Origin: UBA4615 sp046046245
Lineage (GTDB): Bacteria > Pseudomonadota > Gammaproteobacteria > Burkholderiales > Burkholderiaceae_E
Assembly: GCA_046046245.1 (NCBI GenBank)
Contig: JBJOKE010000014.1
Span: forward strand, 57,537-121,536
Reading direction: 5' to 3'
Length of the DNA stretch: 64,000 bases
Numbering within the stretch: the stretch's first letter is position 1; every line of letters begins with the position of its first letter. The notes under the pieces were generated by a model, which made no database searches, had not been told where the DNA came from, and saw nothing but the letters and a program-made list of their open reading frames with translations. The translations under genes and the position numbers were made by a program. This document shows, one piece after another, positions 1-8,513 of this stretch.

Positions 1-2
1 TC

Positions 3-1160
3 GCCGCGGGCGACGCGCACACGACGCTGGTCGCGGGCGCGGACGCCGGCTACCGGCTGCTGCGCGCGCAGATCGCCGGCGGGAAGGCGCCCGAGCGGGT
101 GCAGGACGACGCGCCCGACGAGCTGCTCGCGCCGAAGGAGGAACTGCGGCATCCGGTGGAGAAACGCGCCGGGCTGGTGATGCCGGTGGGCCTGTACGCG
201 ACGCTGGAGAGCGCCTGGCGCGCGTCGAACGGTTGGTCGGTGGCCGGGCACCGGGACCGCGTGGCCGCGCTGTGGGCGGGCCTCGCCGCGGTCACCGAGG
301 ACAACCCGCACGCGTGGACGCGACGCGCGGTGCCGGCCGCCGGGATCCGCGAGGGCGGCCCGCGCAACCCGATGCAGGCGTTCCCGTACACGCGTTTCCA
401 CTGCTCGACCTGGAACGTCGACCAGGCGGGCGCGCTGCTCTTCTGCTCGGCGGCGCGCGCGGCCGAGCTGGGCATCCCGCGCGAGCGCTGGGTCTACCCG
501 GTGGCTAGCGCCGAGTCGAACCACATGGTGGCGGTCGCGGCCCGTGCGCGGCTCGACGCCTGCCCGGGCGCGCGGCTCGCCGGCCGCGCCGCGCTCGATG
601 CGGCGGGGTGGCGCGCGGACGAGGTCGACCTCGTCGACCTCTACAGCTGCTTCCCGTTCGCGGTGCAGGTCTACGCGCACGAGCTCGGCCTCGGCACCGA
701 CCGGCCGCTGACGGTGACCGGCGGCATGCCCTTCGCCGGTGGCCCGTACAACAACTACGTGCTGCAGTCGACCGCCCGCGCCGCCGAGCTGCTGCGCGCG
801 GGGCAGGGCCGGACCGCGCTGGTGTCGTGCGTATCGGGCATCGTCACCAAGCAGGCGTTCGGGCTGTGGTCGACCGAGGCGCCGCGCGAGGGCTTCGCGA
901 GCGTCGACGTCAGCGACGCGACCGCGCGCGAGACCGCGGTGCGCGAGGTGGTCGACGGCTACTCGGGCCGCGGGCGGGTCGCGGGCTTCACCGTGGTCCA
1001 CGGCCGGGGCGTCGCGCCGCGCGGCCTCGCGCTGGTCGACACGCCGTCGGGCGCGCGCGCGCTCGCCACGACCGAGGCGCCGGCGCTCGTCGAACGGATG
1101 CAGCAGGAGGAATGGGTGGGCCGCGAACTGACGATCGAACGCGACGAGGTGGTGGCATGA
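3..1160 (+). CDS. Thiolase-like acetyl-CoA acetyltransferase, 5' partial
   Basis: The reading frame is open from the first bases of the window, and protein-like sequence precedes the first possible internal start (GTG at 99), so the N-terminus lies outside. The product resembles the SCP2/thiolase-like acetyl-CoA acetyltransferases found in CoA-dependent catabolic operons. Visible landmarks are the segment GLVMPVGLYATLESAWR, the SAESNHM motif, the DLYSCFPF block and the GGMPFAGGPYNNY loop, which are typical of the C-terminal thiolase half. It probably acts on a short acyl-CoA in the cytosol. The stop overlaps the next start by 4 bases (ATGA), which suggests translational coupling to the hydratase. 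The substrate cannot be read from sequence. Confidence 0.8.
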   Translation, partial: AAGDAHTTLVAGADAGYRLLRAQIAGGKAPERVQDDAPDELLAPKEELRHPVEKRAGLVMPVGLYATLESAWRASNGWSVAGHRDRVAALWAGLAAVTEDNPHAWTRRAVPAAGIREGGPRNPMQAFPYTRFHCSTWNVDQAGALLFCSAARAAELGIPRERWVYPVASAESNHMVAVAARARLDACPGARLAGRAALDAAGWRADEVDLVDLYSCFPFAVQVYAHELGLGTDRPLTVTGGMPFAGGPYNNYVLQSTARAAELLRAGQGRTALVSCVSGIVTKQAFGLWSTEAPREGFASVDVSDATARETAVREVVDGYSGRGRVAGFTVVHGRGVAPRGLALVDTPSGARALATTEAPALVERMQQEEWVGRELTIERDEVVA

Positions 1161-2047
1161 GCTCGGGCGACACGCCGACCCTGGTGGTCGAGGACCGCTG
1201 CACGCTCGCGCTGGTGCGACGGCTCGCGGCGATGCTCGACCGCGATCCGGCCACGCTGCGCGAGGGCGACCCGCTGCCCTTCGGCTGGCAGGTCACGATG
1301 TTCAACCTGCCGACCCCGCAGTCGCGGCTGCGCCCCGACGGCGCGGGCGACCTCGCGGTGCCGCTGCCGGACCTGGGGCTGCCGCGGCTGATGCTCGCGG
1401 GGCGGCGCGTCGCGATGCACCACGCGGTGCCGATCGGCGCGCGCGTGCGGCGCGAGTCGCGCAGCGGCGAGGTCGCGCACAAGACCGGGCGCTCGGGTCG
1501 GTTCGCGGTGGTGCCGGTCGAGCACAGGATCTTCGTCGAGGAGGCGGCGGCGCCGGCGATCGTCGAGGTGCAGGAGTACGTGCTGCGCGAGGCGGCGCCG
1601 ACGGCGGCGGTCGCCGCGTCCGGCGACGCGTCGCGCGCGGCGGCATCGGGCGCGCCCGCCCCGTCGGCGCCGGCCGCCGGGACCGCGGCCGCGGCCCCGC
1701 CCGAACCCGCCGATGCCGAGCGCAGCTGGACGCCCGACGAGCGCCTGCTCTTCCGCTTCTCCGCGATCACCGACAACCCGCACCGCATCCACTACGACCT
1801 GCCGTACGCGGCGGGCATCGAGGGCTATCCCGCGCTCGTCGTCAACGGCACGCTGCCGGCGATGGCGCTGCTCGAGCTGTTCCGCGCGACGACCGGCCGC
1901 GAGCCGGCCACGCTGGCGTCGCGCAACCTCGCGCCGATGTACGCGAACCGCCCGCTGCGGCTCGCGCTGCGACGCGCCGACGCCGGCTGGCGCCTGTGGG
2001 CGACCGACGCCGGCGGCACCGTCACCTGGGACGCCACCGTCGCCTGA
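1157..2047 (+). CDS. FAS1/HTD2-like MaoC-fold acyl-CoA hydratase
   Basis: This 296-residue protein has an N-terminal hot-dog region (about 1-140), a low-complexity Ala/Pro linker (about 145-185) and a C-terminal MaoC-like half carrying F-R-F-S-A-I-T-D-N-P-H-R-I-H-Y-D, the usual hydratase catalytic segment with its Asp and His. The arrangement matches mesaconyl-C4-CoA or itaconyl-CoA hydratase-like proteins and HTD2-type dehydratases. It probably hydrates a branched or dicarboxylic enoyl-CoA. The start is fixed by the 4-base overlap with the upstream thiolase. The Bug gene follows after 3 bases, so it belongs to the same transcript. The family call is firm; the substrate is unknown. Confidence 0.8.
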   Translation: MSSGDTPTLVVEDRCTLALVRRLAAMLDRDPATLREGDPLPFGWQVTMFNLPTPQSRLRPDGAGDLAVPLPDLGLPRLMLAGRRVAMHHAVPIGARVRRESRSGEVAHKTGRSGRFAVVPVEHRIFVEEAAAPAIVEVQEYVLREAAPTAAVAASGDASRAAASGAPAPSAPAAGTAAAAPPEPADAERSWTPDERLLFRFSAITDNPHRIHYDLPYAAGIEGYPALVVNGTLPAMALLELFRATTGREPATLASRNLAPMYANRPLRLALRRADAGWRLWATDAGGTVTWDATVA

Positions 2048-2050
2048 GCC

Positions 2051-2902
2051 ATGGCCGACGCCGTCCGCCCCGCCCCGCGCCGCGCCTGCGCGCTCGCCGT
2101 CGACCTCATCGCCGCGTCGCAGCGCATCGCCGCACGGGTCTTCGCCGCCCTCGGCACGCCGCGCCGCGCCGCCGCCTTCGTGACCGTGCTCGCCGCGGCC
2201 GTGTCACTGCCGCCGCGCGCGGCGCACGCGCAACCCGACTGGCCCGCCGCACGCCCGGTCCGCATCGTGATCGCATTCGGCGCCGGATCGGCATCCGACA
2301 TCTTCGCGAGGATGATCGCCGAGCGGCTGCAGAAGACGCTGTCGCAGGCGGTGATCGTCGAGGCCAAGCCCGGCGCGTCGGGGCAGATCGCCGCCGAGGC
2401 GGTCGCGCGTGCGCCGGCCGACGGCCACACGCTCTTCGTGACGACGAATACCACGCATTCGGCGAATCCGTTCCTGTTCCGCAAGCTGTCGTACGACCCG
2501 ATCCGCGACTTCACGCCGATCGCGCGCGTCGGCTACTTCCCGTTCGTGCTGCTGGTCGACGCGTCGCGGTCGGTTCGCACGGTGGCCGAGCTGATCGCGC
2601 TCGGCCGGGAGAAGCCGGGCACGATCGGCTACGCCTACACCAGCAGCGCCGGCCAGGTCGCGGCCGCGGCGCTCGCGAACGCGACGCGGATGGACGCCGT
2701 GGGCGTCGCCTACAAGGCCGCACCGCAGGCGCTCACCGACGTGGCGGGCGGCCAGGCGACCTTCACCATCGTCGACCTCGCGACCAGCCAGCCGTTCGTG
2801 AAGTCGGGCCGGCTGCGACCGATCGCGGTCACGCCGCTGGAACGCACCGCGCTCGCGGTCTGGGAACGGCAGGTGCGGATCGCCGGCGTGCAGCCGGAAT
2901 GA
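2051..2902 (+). CDS. Bug/TctC-family binding protein with internal deletion
   Basis: This is a periplasmic solute-binding protein of the Bug family, the receptors of tripartite tricarboxylate transporters. It has a long N-terminus ending in a signal-peptide-like stretch (AAAVSLPPRAAHAQ) and the family's conserved elements: RPVRIVIAFGAGSASD, GYTLF-like GHTLFV, LSYDPIRDFTPI and VAYKAAPQALTDVAGGQ. It is only 283 residues. After the segment TPLERTALA it jumps straight to the C-terminal block WERQVRIAGVQPE. Compared with the Bug protein at 9764-10741, about 80 residues normally found between these blocks are absent, in frame. Much of the second lobe is therefore missing, and ligand binding is doubtful. 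Confidence 0.8.
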   Translation: MADAVRPAPRRACALAVDLIAASQRIAARVFAALGTPRRAAAFVTVLAAAVSLPPRAAHAQPDWPAARPVRIVIAFGAGSASDIFARMIAERLQKTLSQAVIVEAKPGASGQIAAEAVARAPADGHTLFVTTNTTHSANPFLFRKLSYDPIRDFTPIARVGYFPFVLLVDASRSVRTVAELIALGREKPGTIGYAYTSSAGQVAAAALANATRMDAVGVAYKAAPQALTDVAGGQATFTIVDLATSQPFVKSGRLRPIAVTPLERTALAVWERQVRIAGVQPE

Positions 2903-2940
2903 GCGCGGCGGCGGCGACGACACGAGGAGGAGACCTGCCG

Positions 2941-3948
2941 ATGAACCGATCCGACCGGCGTACCCCGCCGCACGCCGCGGCCCGGCGCGGCGCGTTCGCG
3001 CTGCTCGCCTGTGCCGCGCTCGCCGCACCGATCGCCGCGACCGCACAGACCGCCGACTGGCCGGCGCGTCCGATCCGCATGATCGTCTCGGTCGGCGCCG
3101 GGGGCGCCACGGACTCGATGGCGCGCCGTCTCGCCGAGCGCCTCGGGCAGTCGCTCGGCCAGGGCGTGGCGGTCGAGAACCAGCCGGGCGGCAGCGGCGT
3201 GATCGCCGCGCAGACGGTCGCGCGCGCGGCCCCGGACGGCTACACGATCCTGATCGGCACCAACACCACGCACGCGGGCAACGCGGCCTTCATGAAGTCG
3301 CTGCCCTACGACCCGGTCGGCGACTTCGCGCCGATCGCGCGGCTCGGCATCGCGGCGCTCGTGCTGTCGCTGAACGCGTCGGTGCCGGCGTCGACGGTCC
3401 AGGAATTCGTCGCCTACGCGAAGGCGAATCCCGGCAAGGTCGCGTTCGGCAGCGGTACCGGCTCGGCCCGTCTCGCCTCCGAGCTGCTGAAGGCGAGGGC
3501 CGGCCTCGACATGCTCAGCGTGCCGTACAAGTCGAACGCGCCCGCGCTCACCGACCTGCGCGGCGGCCAGATCCAGATGCTGATGGGCGACATCGCGCTG
3601 ATGGCGCCGCACATCCAGTCCGGCGCGGTGAAGGGCCTCGCGGTCACCAGTGCGCAGCGCTCGGCCGCGCTGCCGCAGCTGCCCACGATGCAGGAGGCCG
3701 GCATCGCCGGCTACGAGCTCGTCGGCTTCATCGCGGCCTTCGCCCCGAAGGGCACGCCCGAGCCGATCGTGCGGCGGCTCAACGAGGAGATGACGAAGGT
3801 GCTGCGAGACCGCGAGTTCGCCGCGTCGATGACCGCGGCCGGCGTCGATCCGGCGCCGAGCACGCCGCAGGGCCTGCACGACTGGGTCGTGCAGGAGACG
3901 CGCAAGTGGATCGAGCTCGCGCGCGGCGCGGGCATCCAGCCGGAGTGA
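2941..3948 (+). CDS. Bug/TctC-family tripartite tricarboxylate receptor protein
   Basis: A full-length (335 aa) periplasmic binding protein with an N-terminal signal peptide (hydrophobic stretch FALLACAALAAPIAATAQ) followed by the Bug landmarks RPIRMIVSVGAGGATD, DGYTILIGTNTTHAGN, LPYDPVGDFAPIARLG and VPYKSNAPALTDLRGGQ. The protein ends with IELARGAGIQPE, a common family terminus. Such proteins usually capture small carboxylates or related acids. No TctA/TctB membrane partner is nearby. The start is the ATG preceded by a strong AGGAGGAG ribosome-binding site about 10 bases upstream. Because the in-frame reading extends far upstream, this RBS decides the start. It lies 38 bases after the deleted Bug gene. 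Confidence 0.9.
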   Translation: MNRSDRRTPPHAAARRGAFALLACAALAAPIAATAQTADWPARPIRMIVSVGAGGATDSMARRLAERLGQSLGQGVAVENQPGGSGVIAAQTVARAAPDGYTILIGTNTTHAGNAAFMKSLPYDPVGDFAPIARLGIAALVLSLNASVPASTVQEFVAYAKANPGKVAFGSGTGSARLASELLKARAGLDMLSVPYKSNAPALTDLRGGQIQMLMGDIALMAPHIQSGAVKGLAVTSAQRSAALPQLPTMQEAGIAGYELVGFIAAFAPKGTPEPIVRRLNEEMTKVLRDREFAASMTAAGVDPAPSTPQGLHDWVVQETRKWIELARGAGIQPE

Positions 3949-3955
3949 GCCGCGG

Positions 3956-6448
3956 ATGACCGGAGGATCGACGGGTCGGGACCTGGTCGTCGTCGAGATC
4001 GGCGGCGCCGCGGGCGGCATGTCGACGGCCTACGCGGGCTGGCTGCTCGCGCGGCTGGGGGCGCGGGTGCTGCGGCTCGACGCCCCGGACGCGGCGGCGC
4101 CCGCGGGCGGTGCGCCGCGCGGGGACTCGCCGATCGCGCTGGCACTCGAGGCGCTCGGCCTCGGCAAGGCGGTCGAGCCGCTGCCCTCGGATGCGGACGG
4201 CCTCGACGCGCGGCTCGCGGACGCCGACGCGCTGATCTGCGATCCGTCCCGGCTGCCGGCCGCGGTCGGCACGCTGGATGCGCTGCGCACGCGCCACCCG
4301 TCGCTGGTGATCGGCGCCGCGTCGATCTTCGGGGTCTCGGGTCCGAACGCCGCGCAGCCGGGCACCGCGCTCGACGCGCAGGCGATGTCGGGCGCGGCGT
4401 GGGCGCTGGGCGAACCCGACCGCCCGCCGCTGGCGCTGCCGCCGGGCATCGTCGAGCACCAGTCGGGCGCGATGCTCGCGGCCGGCGTGCTGCTCGCGCT
4501 GGCGGTCCGCGACGACCTCGGCACCGGCCGCGTCGTCGACGTCGCGCTCGCCGACGTGCTCGCCAGCCACGTCGCCGGCAACTGCCGCTTCCTGATCCAC
4601 CACGGGATGCGCTGGCACCGCAGCGGCCGGCGCGCCTCCGACTCGGGCGGCGCCTATCCGTTCGTGATCCTGCCCTGCGCCGACGGCCAGGTCTGCCTGA
4701 CCGGCCGCACGCGCGAGGAATGGCAGCGGCTGGTCGGCGCGATGGGGGAGCCCGCGTGGGCGTCCGAGCCGCGCTACCAGGACCTGCGCGCGATGGGCCG
4801 CCGGTATCCGGAGGAGGTCGACGCGCTCGTCGCGCCGTGGTTCGCCGCGCGCACCACCGCCGAACTCGAGCGGATCGCGCTCGAGGCGAACCTGATCGTC
4901 TCGCCGCTGCGCACGCTGCCCGACGTGCTGCGCACGCCGCACTTCCATGCGGACGGCTTCCTCGAGACCGCCCGGATCGGTGGCGCCGACCGGCTGGTGC
5001 CGGGGCTGCCGTACTCGGTGCACGAGGTCCGGGCGGCCGATGCGCCGGATCTCGCGGCGACGGTGCTCGCGGGAACGGGCGGCACGGCGGCGCCGGGATC
5101 GTCGGGAGGCTCCGCCGCATCCGGTGTGCCGCCGGCGTCGTCTCCTGGGTCGTCTCCTGGGTCGTCGCCGGTGTCCTCGTCCCAGCCGTCGGCCGCGTCG
5201 TCGCCCTCGCCGAGGCCGCCTCGCGGCCCGCTCGTCGGGCTGCGCGTGCTCGACCTCGGCTGGGTCTGGTCCGCGCCGTGGGCCGGCACGATGCTCGCCG
5301 AGCTCGGCGCCGAGGTGATCAAGGTCGAGCACGCGAAGCGGCCGGACAACCTGCGCCTGTCGGGCCGCGTCTGGCGCGACGGCACGCCGCTCGACGGCCC
5401 GAGCGCCGAGATGTCGCCGATGTTCCACCAGGTCAACCACGGCAAGCTCGGCATCACGCTGAACGCGAAGGATCCGCGCGGCGCGGCGCTGATCCGCCGG
5501 CTCGCCGCGATCAGCGACGTGGCGATCGAGAACATGTCGCCCGGCTCGGTCGACCGGCAGGGGCTGGGCTGGGACGCGCTGTCGGCGGAGAACCCGCGGC
5601 TGGTGATGCTGTCGATGTCGAGCGCCGGCCAGTTCGGCGCGCTGTCGTCGATGCGCGCCTACGCGCCGACGATGTCGTCGTTCGCCGGCATGGAGGCGCT
5701 GGTCGGCTACCCGGGCGAGTCGCCGATCGGCGCGCTGAACTTCGCGCTCGGCGACCCGAACGGCTCGATGCACGCGCTGGGGGTGCTGCTCGCCGCGCTG
5801 CGACGCGCGCGCGCCACCGGACGCGGCGCCTACATCGACCTGTCGCAGGTCGAGGCGCTCGCGGGGACGCTGCGGCCCTGGCTGCTCGACGCGCAGCGGC
5901 GCGGCGGCCAACCGCCCTGCACGGGCACCGCGCATCCGGACATGGCGCCGCACGGCCTCTACCCGGCCGCGGGCGACGACGCGTGGCTGAGCCTCGCGGT
6001 CACCGACGACGCCGCGTGGCACGCGCTGTGCGCGCTCGCACCGGACGCGCCCTGGGCCGCCGACGCCGCCCTCGCGACCCGCGACGGCCGGCTCGCGCGC
6101 CGCGACGCGCTCGACGCCGCGATCGCGCGCTGGACCGCCACGCAGCCGCGCGACGCGCTGGTCGCGCGGCTGCGTGCGGCCGGCGTCGCCGCCTCGCCGG
6201 TGCTATCGATCGCCGAGGCCTGGACCGACCCGCAGTTCGTCGCGCGGCGGATGAGCGAGCGCGTCGAGATCCCGCACTACGGCCCGGAGACGCTGTTCCG
6301 CGCGCCGTGGACCTTCTCCGACTTCGAGCCCCGGATTGGGCGCGCGGGCCCGACGACGGGCGAGCACAACGCACAGGTCCTCGGCGGCCTGCTCGGGCTC
6401 GCCGACGACGAGATCGCGCGGCTGGTCGCCGAGGGCGTGATCGCCTGA
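3956..6448 (+). CDS. Tandem-fusion class III (CaiB/BaiF) CoA-transferase
   Basis: An 830-residue protein built from two family III CoA-transferase halves (about 1-375 and 422-830) joined by a Ser/Pro/Gly linker (about 376-421). Usual family members are about 400 residues. The C-terminal half opens with LRVLDLGWVWSAPWAGTMLAELGAEVIKVE and has the catalytic motif G-D-P-N-G-S-M-H near residue 600, whose Asp matches Asp169 of formyl-CoA transferase. In the N-terminal half the equivalent site (near residue 164) reads V-E-H-Q-S-G, so the Asp is replaced by Glu. It probably moves CoA between carboxylic acids within this operon. One half looks catalytic and the other structural or divergent. The gene sits 7 bases after the Bug gene. 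Confidence 0.9.
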   Translation: MTGGSTGRDLVVVEIGGAAGGMSTAYAGWLLARLGARVLRLDAPDAAAPAGGAPRGDSPIALALEALGLGKAVEPLPSDADGLDARLADADALICDPSRLPAAVGTLDALRTRHPSLVIGAASIFGVSGPNAAQPGTALDAQAMSGAAWALGEPDRPPLALPPGIVEHQSGAMLAAGVLLALAVRDDLGTGRVVDVALADVLASHVAGNCRFLIHHGMRWHRSGRRASDSGGAYPFVILPCADGQVCLTGRTREEWQRLVGAMGEPAWASEPRYQDLRAMGRRYPEEVDALVAPWFAARTTAELERIALEANLIVSPLRTLPDVLRTPHFHADGFLETARIGGADRLVPGLPYSVHEVRAADAPDLAATVLAGTGGTAAPGSSGGSAASGVPPASSPGSSPGSSPVSSSQPSAASSPSPRPPRGPLVGLRVLDLGWVWSAPWAGTMLAELGAEVIKVEHAKRPDNLRLSGRVWRDGTPLDGPSAEMSPMFHQVNHGKLGITLNAKDPRGAALIRRLAAISDVAIENMSPGSVDRQGLGWDALSAENPRLVMLSMSSAGQFGALSSMRAYAPTMSSFAGMEALVGYPGESPIGALNFALGDPNGSMHALGVLLAALRRARATGRGAYIDLSQVEALAGTLRPWLLDAQRRGGQPPCTGTAHPDMAPHGLYPAAGDDAWLSLAVTDDAAWHALCALAPDAPWAADAALATRDGRLARRDALDAAIARWTATQPRDALVARLRAAGVAASPVLSIAEAWTDPQFVARRMSERVEIPHYGPETLFRAPWTFSDFEPRIGRAGPTTGEHNAQVLGGLLGLADDEIARLVAEGVIA
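5138..5161 (+). repeat. 12-bp tandem duplication in the CoA-transferase linker
   Basis: Two adjacent copies of tcgtctcctggg encode Ser-Ser-Pro-Gly repeats inside the inter-domain linker of the fused CoA-transferase. This is a simple slippage-prone sequence consistent with an unstructured hinge. Confidence 0.8.
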
Positions 6449-6456
6449 CGACACCG

Positions 6457-7668
6457 ATGACCCACGCACCGAGCGACCCCGCCTCCCCGTCCGACGAGAC
6501 CGCGGGCGGATCGGCGTCGGCGCCCACCGCGGCCGACGCCCCCGCCCCGCCCGCGGAACAGGCCCCCGCGCTGTGGCCCGGCGCCCTCGAGGAGGCGCGC
6601 AGCCTGATCGGCGTCGAGCTGCGCCGCACGAACCAGACCTGGTACACCGAGGCGTCGCCCGACGCGGTGCGCCACTTCTGCTGGGGCATCGGCGACGACA
6701 ATCCGCTGTTCTGCGATCCGGCCTACGGCGCCGGCACGCGCTGGGGCGGCGGCCTCGCGCCCGGCTGCTTCCTCTACGCGATCGACTCGACCGTGGTCGC
6801 ACCGAAGCTGCGCGGCGTGCAGTGGATGTACGGCGGCACCGACTGGGAGTGGTACGCGCCGATCCGCCACCGCGACGCGTTCACGGTCAGTGCGCGCCTG
6901 CTGGACGCGGTCGAGAAGCGCGGCGGCAAGGCGGCGGCCTTCATCATCCAGACCGGCGAGGTGAAGTACGTCAACCAGCGCGGCGAGCTCGTCGCGCGTG
7001 CGCTCGGCCACACCGCGCGCACGCCGCGCGCCCGCGCGAAGGACGGCCTGAAGTACGAGCCGCGCGCGCCGCACCGCTACGGCGCCGAGGAGCTCGAGCA
7101 CCTCGCGCACGCGATGGACGCCGAGGAGCTGCGCGGATCGACGCCGCGCTTCTGGGAGGACGTGCGCCCGGACGACGCGGTGCAGCCGATGCTCAAGGGC
7201 CCCCTCACCATCACCGACATGATCTGCTGGTACGCGGGCGCGGGGCACAGCTACCAGGCGCACCGGCGCGCCCACCTGCAGCGCCGGAAACACCCGGCCG
7301 ACGCCTACGTGAACCCCGCCACCGGCGCGCAGGACAGCGCCGCGCGCGGCCACACCGAGGCGGCGATGGCGCGCGAGGTCGGCATGCCCGGCGGCTACGA
7401 CGTCGGCCCGCAGCGCATCTCGTGGCTCGGCCAGCTGATGACGAACTGGATGGGCGACGACGGCCGGCTGCGGCGGCTGAGCGTGCGCGTGCGCCGCCCC
7501 AACGTGTTCGGCGACGTCTCGTGGTGCAAGGGTCGCGTCGTCGACGTGCGGATCGAGGACGGCGCGCATCTGGTCGAACTCGAGCTGAAGGTCGACAACC
7601 AGCTCGGCGAGACCACCGCGACGGGCAGCGCGGTCGTCGAGCTGCCGTCGCGCACGGCGGCCCGATGA
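6457..7668 (+). CDS. FAS1-like/MaoC double hot-dog acyl-CoA dehydratase
   Basis: A 403-residue protein with an acidic, disordered N-terminal tail (about 1-40) and two hot-dog halves. The first contains the segment HFCWGIGDDNPLFCDPAYG, which resembles the MaoC catalytic region (D-x-N-P-x-x-x-D), and a GGTDWEWYAPIRHRD block. The second contains KGPLTITDMICWYAGAGHSY and ends in a hot-dog strand pattern (VELELKVDNQLGETTATGSAVVEL). This is the architecture of FAS1-like dehydratase-domain proteins that hydrate or dehydrate acyl-CoAs. It starts 8 bases after the CoA-transferase and overlaps the enoyl-CoA hydratase start, so it is part of the same operon. The substrate is unknown. Confidence 0.8.
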   Translation: MTHAPSDPASPSDETAGGSASAPTAADAPAPPAEQAPALWPGALEEARSLIGVELRRTNQTWYTEASPDAVRHFCWGIGDDNPLFCDPAYGAGTRWGGGLAPGCFLYAIDSTVVAPKLRGVQWMYGGTDWEWYAPIRHRDAFTVSARLLDAVEKRGGKAAAFIIQTGEVKYVNQRGELVARALGHTARTPRARAKDGLKYEPRAPHRYGAEELEHLAHAMDAEELRGSTPRFWEDVRPDDAVQPMLKGPLTITDMICWYAGAGHSYQAHRRAHLQRRKHPADAYVNPATGAQDSAARGHTEAAMAREVGMPGGYDVGPQRISWLGQLMTNWMGDDGRLRRLSVRVRRPNVFGDVSWCKGRVVDVRIEDGAHLVELELKVDNQLGETTATGSAVVELPSRTAAR

Positions 7669-8513
7669 ACGAGACGGATGAGGACCGGACCATGACCGCC
7701 CCCCAGGTGATCGTCGAGCGGCAGGACGCCGTGGCGGTCGTCACGCTGAACCGGCCCGAGAAACGCAACGCGCTGTCGCCCGAGATGGTCGTGCGCCTCG
7801 CGCGGTTCTGGGCCGAGGCGGCCGACGACGCGTCGCTGCGCGTGATCGTGGTGACCGGCACCGGCGACCGCGCGTTCTGCGCGGGCGGCGACCTCGGCAC
7901 GCTGATCCCGATCATGATGCGCACCCGTGCGCCGCAGGACGAGTGGGAGGCGGCGCTCGCCGCCGACCGCCGGCAGCTCGGCGCCGCGCTGCTGCGCACC
8001 TCGGGCTTCTTCAAGCCGGTGATCGCCGCGATCAACGCGTCGGCGCACGCCGGCGGCGCGGAGTTCGCGTTCGCGACCGACCTGCGCGTGATGGCCGACG
8101 ACGCGACGCTCGCCGTCACCGAGGTCCGGCGCGGACTGATCGCGAGCGGCGGCTCGCTGGTGCGGCTGCCGCGGCAGGTCGCCTGGGCGCACGCGGCCGA
8201 GCTGCTGCTGCTCGCCGAGCCGATCGACGCGATGCGCGCGCTGGCGATGGGGCTGGTCAACCGCGTGGTGCCGCGCGCCGACGTGCTGCCCACCGCACTC
8301 GAGCTCGCGCGCCGGATGGCGCTGGGCGCGCCGGTGGCGCTCGAGAAGACCAAGGAGGCGATGGTGCGCACCAGCGGCCTGCCGCTCGACGAGGCCTTCG
8401 CGATCGAGACGCAGTGCACGAAGGAGAACGCGGCCACCGACGACGCGAAGGAGGGGCCGCGCGCGTTCATCGAGAAGCGCCCGCCGGTGTTCACCGGCCG
8501 GAGGCCGCGGTGA
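7665..8513 (+). CDS. Enoyl-CoA hydratase/isomerase (crotonase) family protein
   Basis: Crotonase-fold protein of 282 residues. It shows the N-terminal VAVVTLNRPEKRNALS motif, the oxyanion-hole segment RAFCAGGDLGTL, the second oxyanion region KPVIAAINASAHAGGAEFAFATDLRVM and the trailing FIEKRPPVFTGRRPR tail common in operonic enoyl-CoA hydratases. It probably adds water to a 2-enoyl-CoA. The ATG at 7665 overlaps the upstream stop. A second ATG at 7692, nine codons in and with a closer GAGGA site, is an equally reasonable start. The next CoA-transferase overlaps its stop by 4 bases (GTGA). Confidence 0.9.
   Translation: MNETDEDRTMTAPQVIVERQDAVAVVTLNRPEKRNALSPEMVVRLARFWAEAADDASLRVIVVTGTGDRAFCAGGDLGTLIPIMMRTRAPQDEWEAALAADRRQLGAALLRTSGFFKPVIAAINASAHAGGAEFAFATDLRVMADDATLAVTEVRRGLIASGGSLVRLPRQVAWAHAAELLLLAEPIDAMRALAMGLVNRVVPRADVLPTALELARRMALGAPVALEKTKEAMVRTSGLPLDEAFAIETQCTKENAATDDAKEGPRAFIEKRPPVFTGRRPR

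Noticed and set aside
3779..6022. Very long minus-strand open frame opposite the fused CoA-transferase
   Set aside because: It is the antisense shadow of a high-GC gene. The translation is Arg/Ala/Gly-rich without protein-like blocks, while the plus strand has a clear family.
4399..6456. N-terminal extension of the dehydratase at 6457
   Set aside because: The extension lies antiparallel in content to the CoA-transferase coding frame and is Arg-rich shadow sequence. The ATG at 6457 sits 8 bases after the upstream stop, as expected in this operon.
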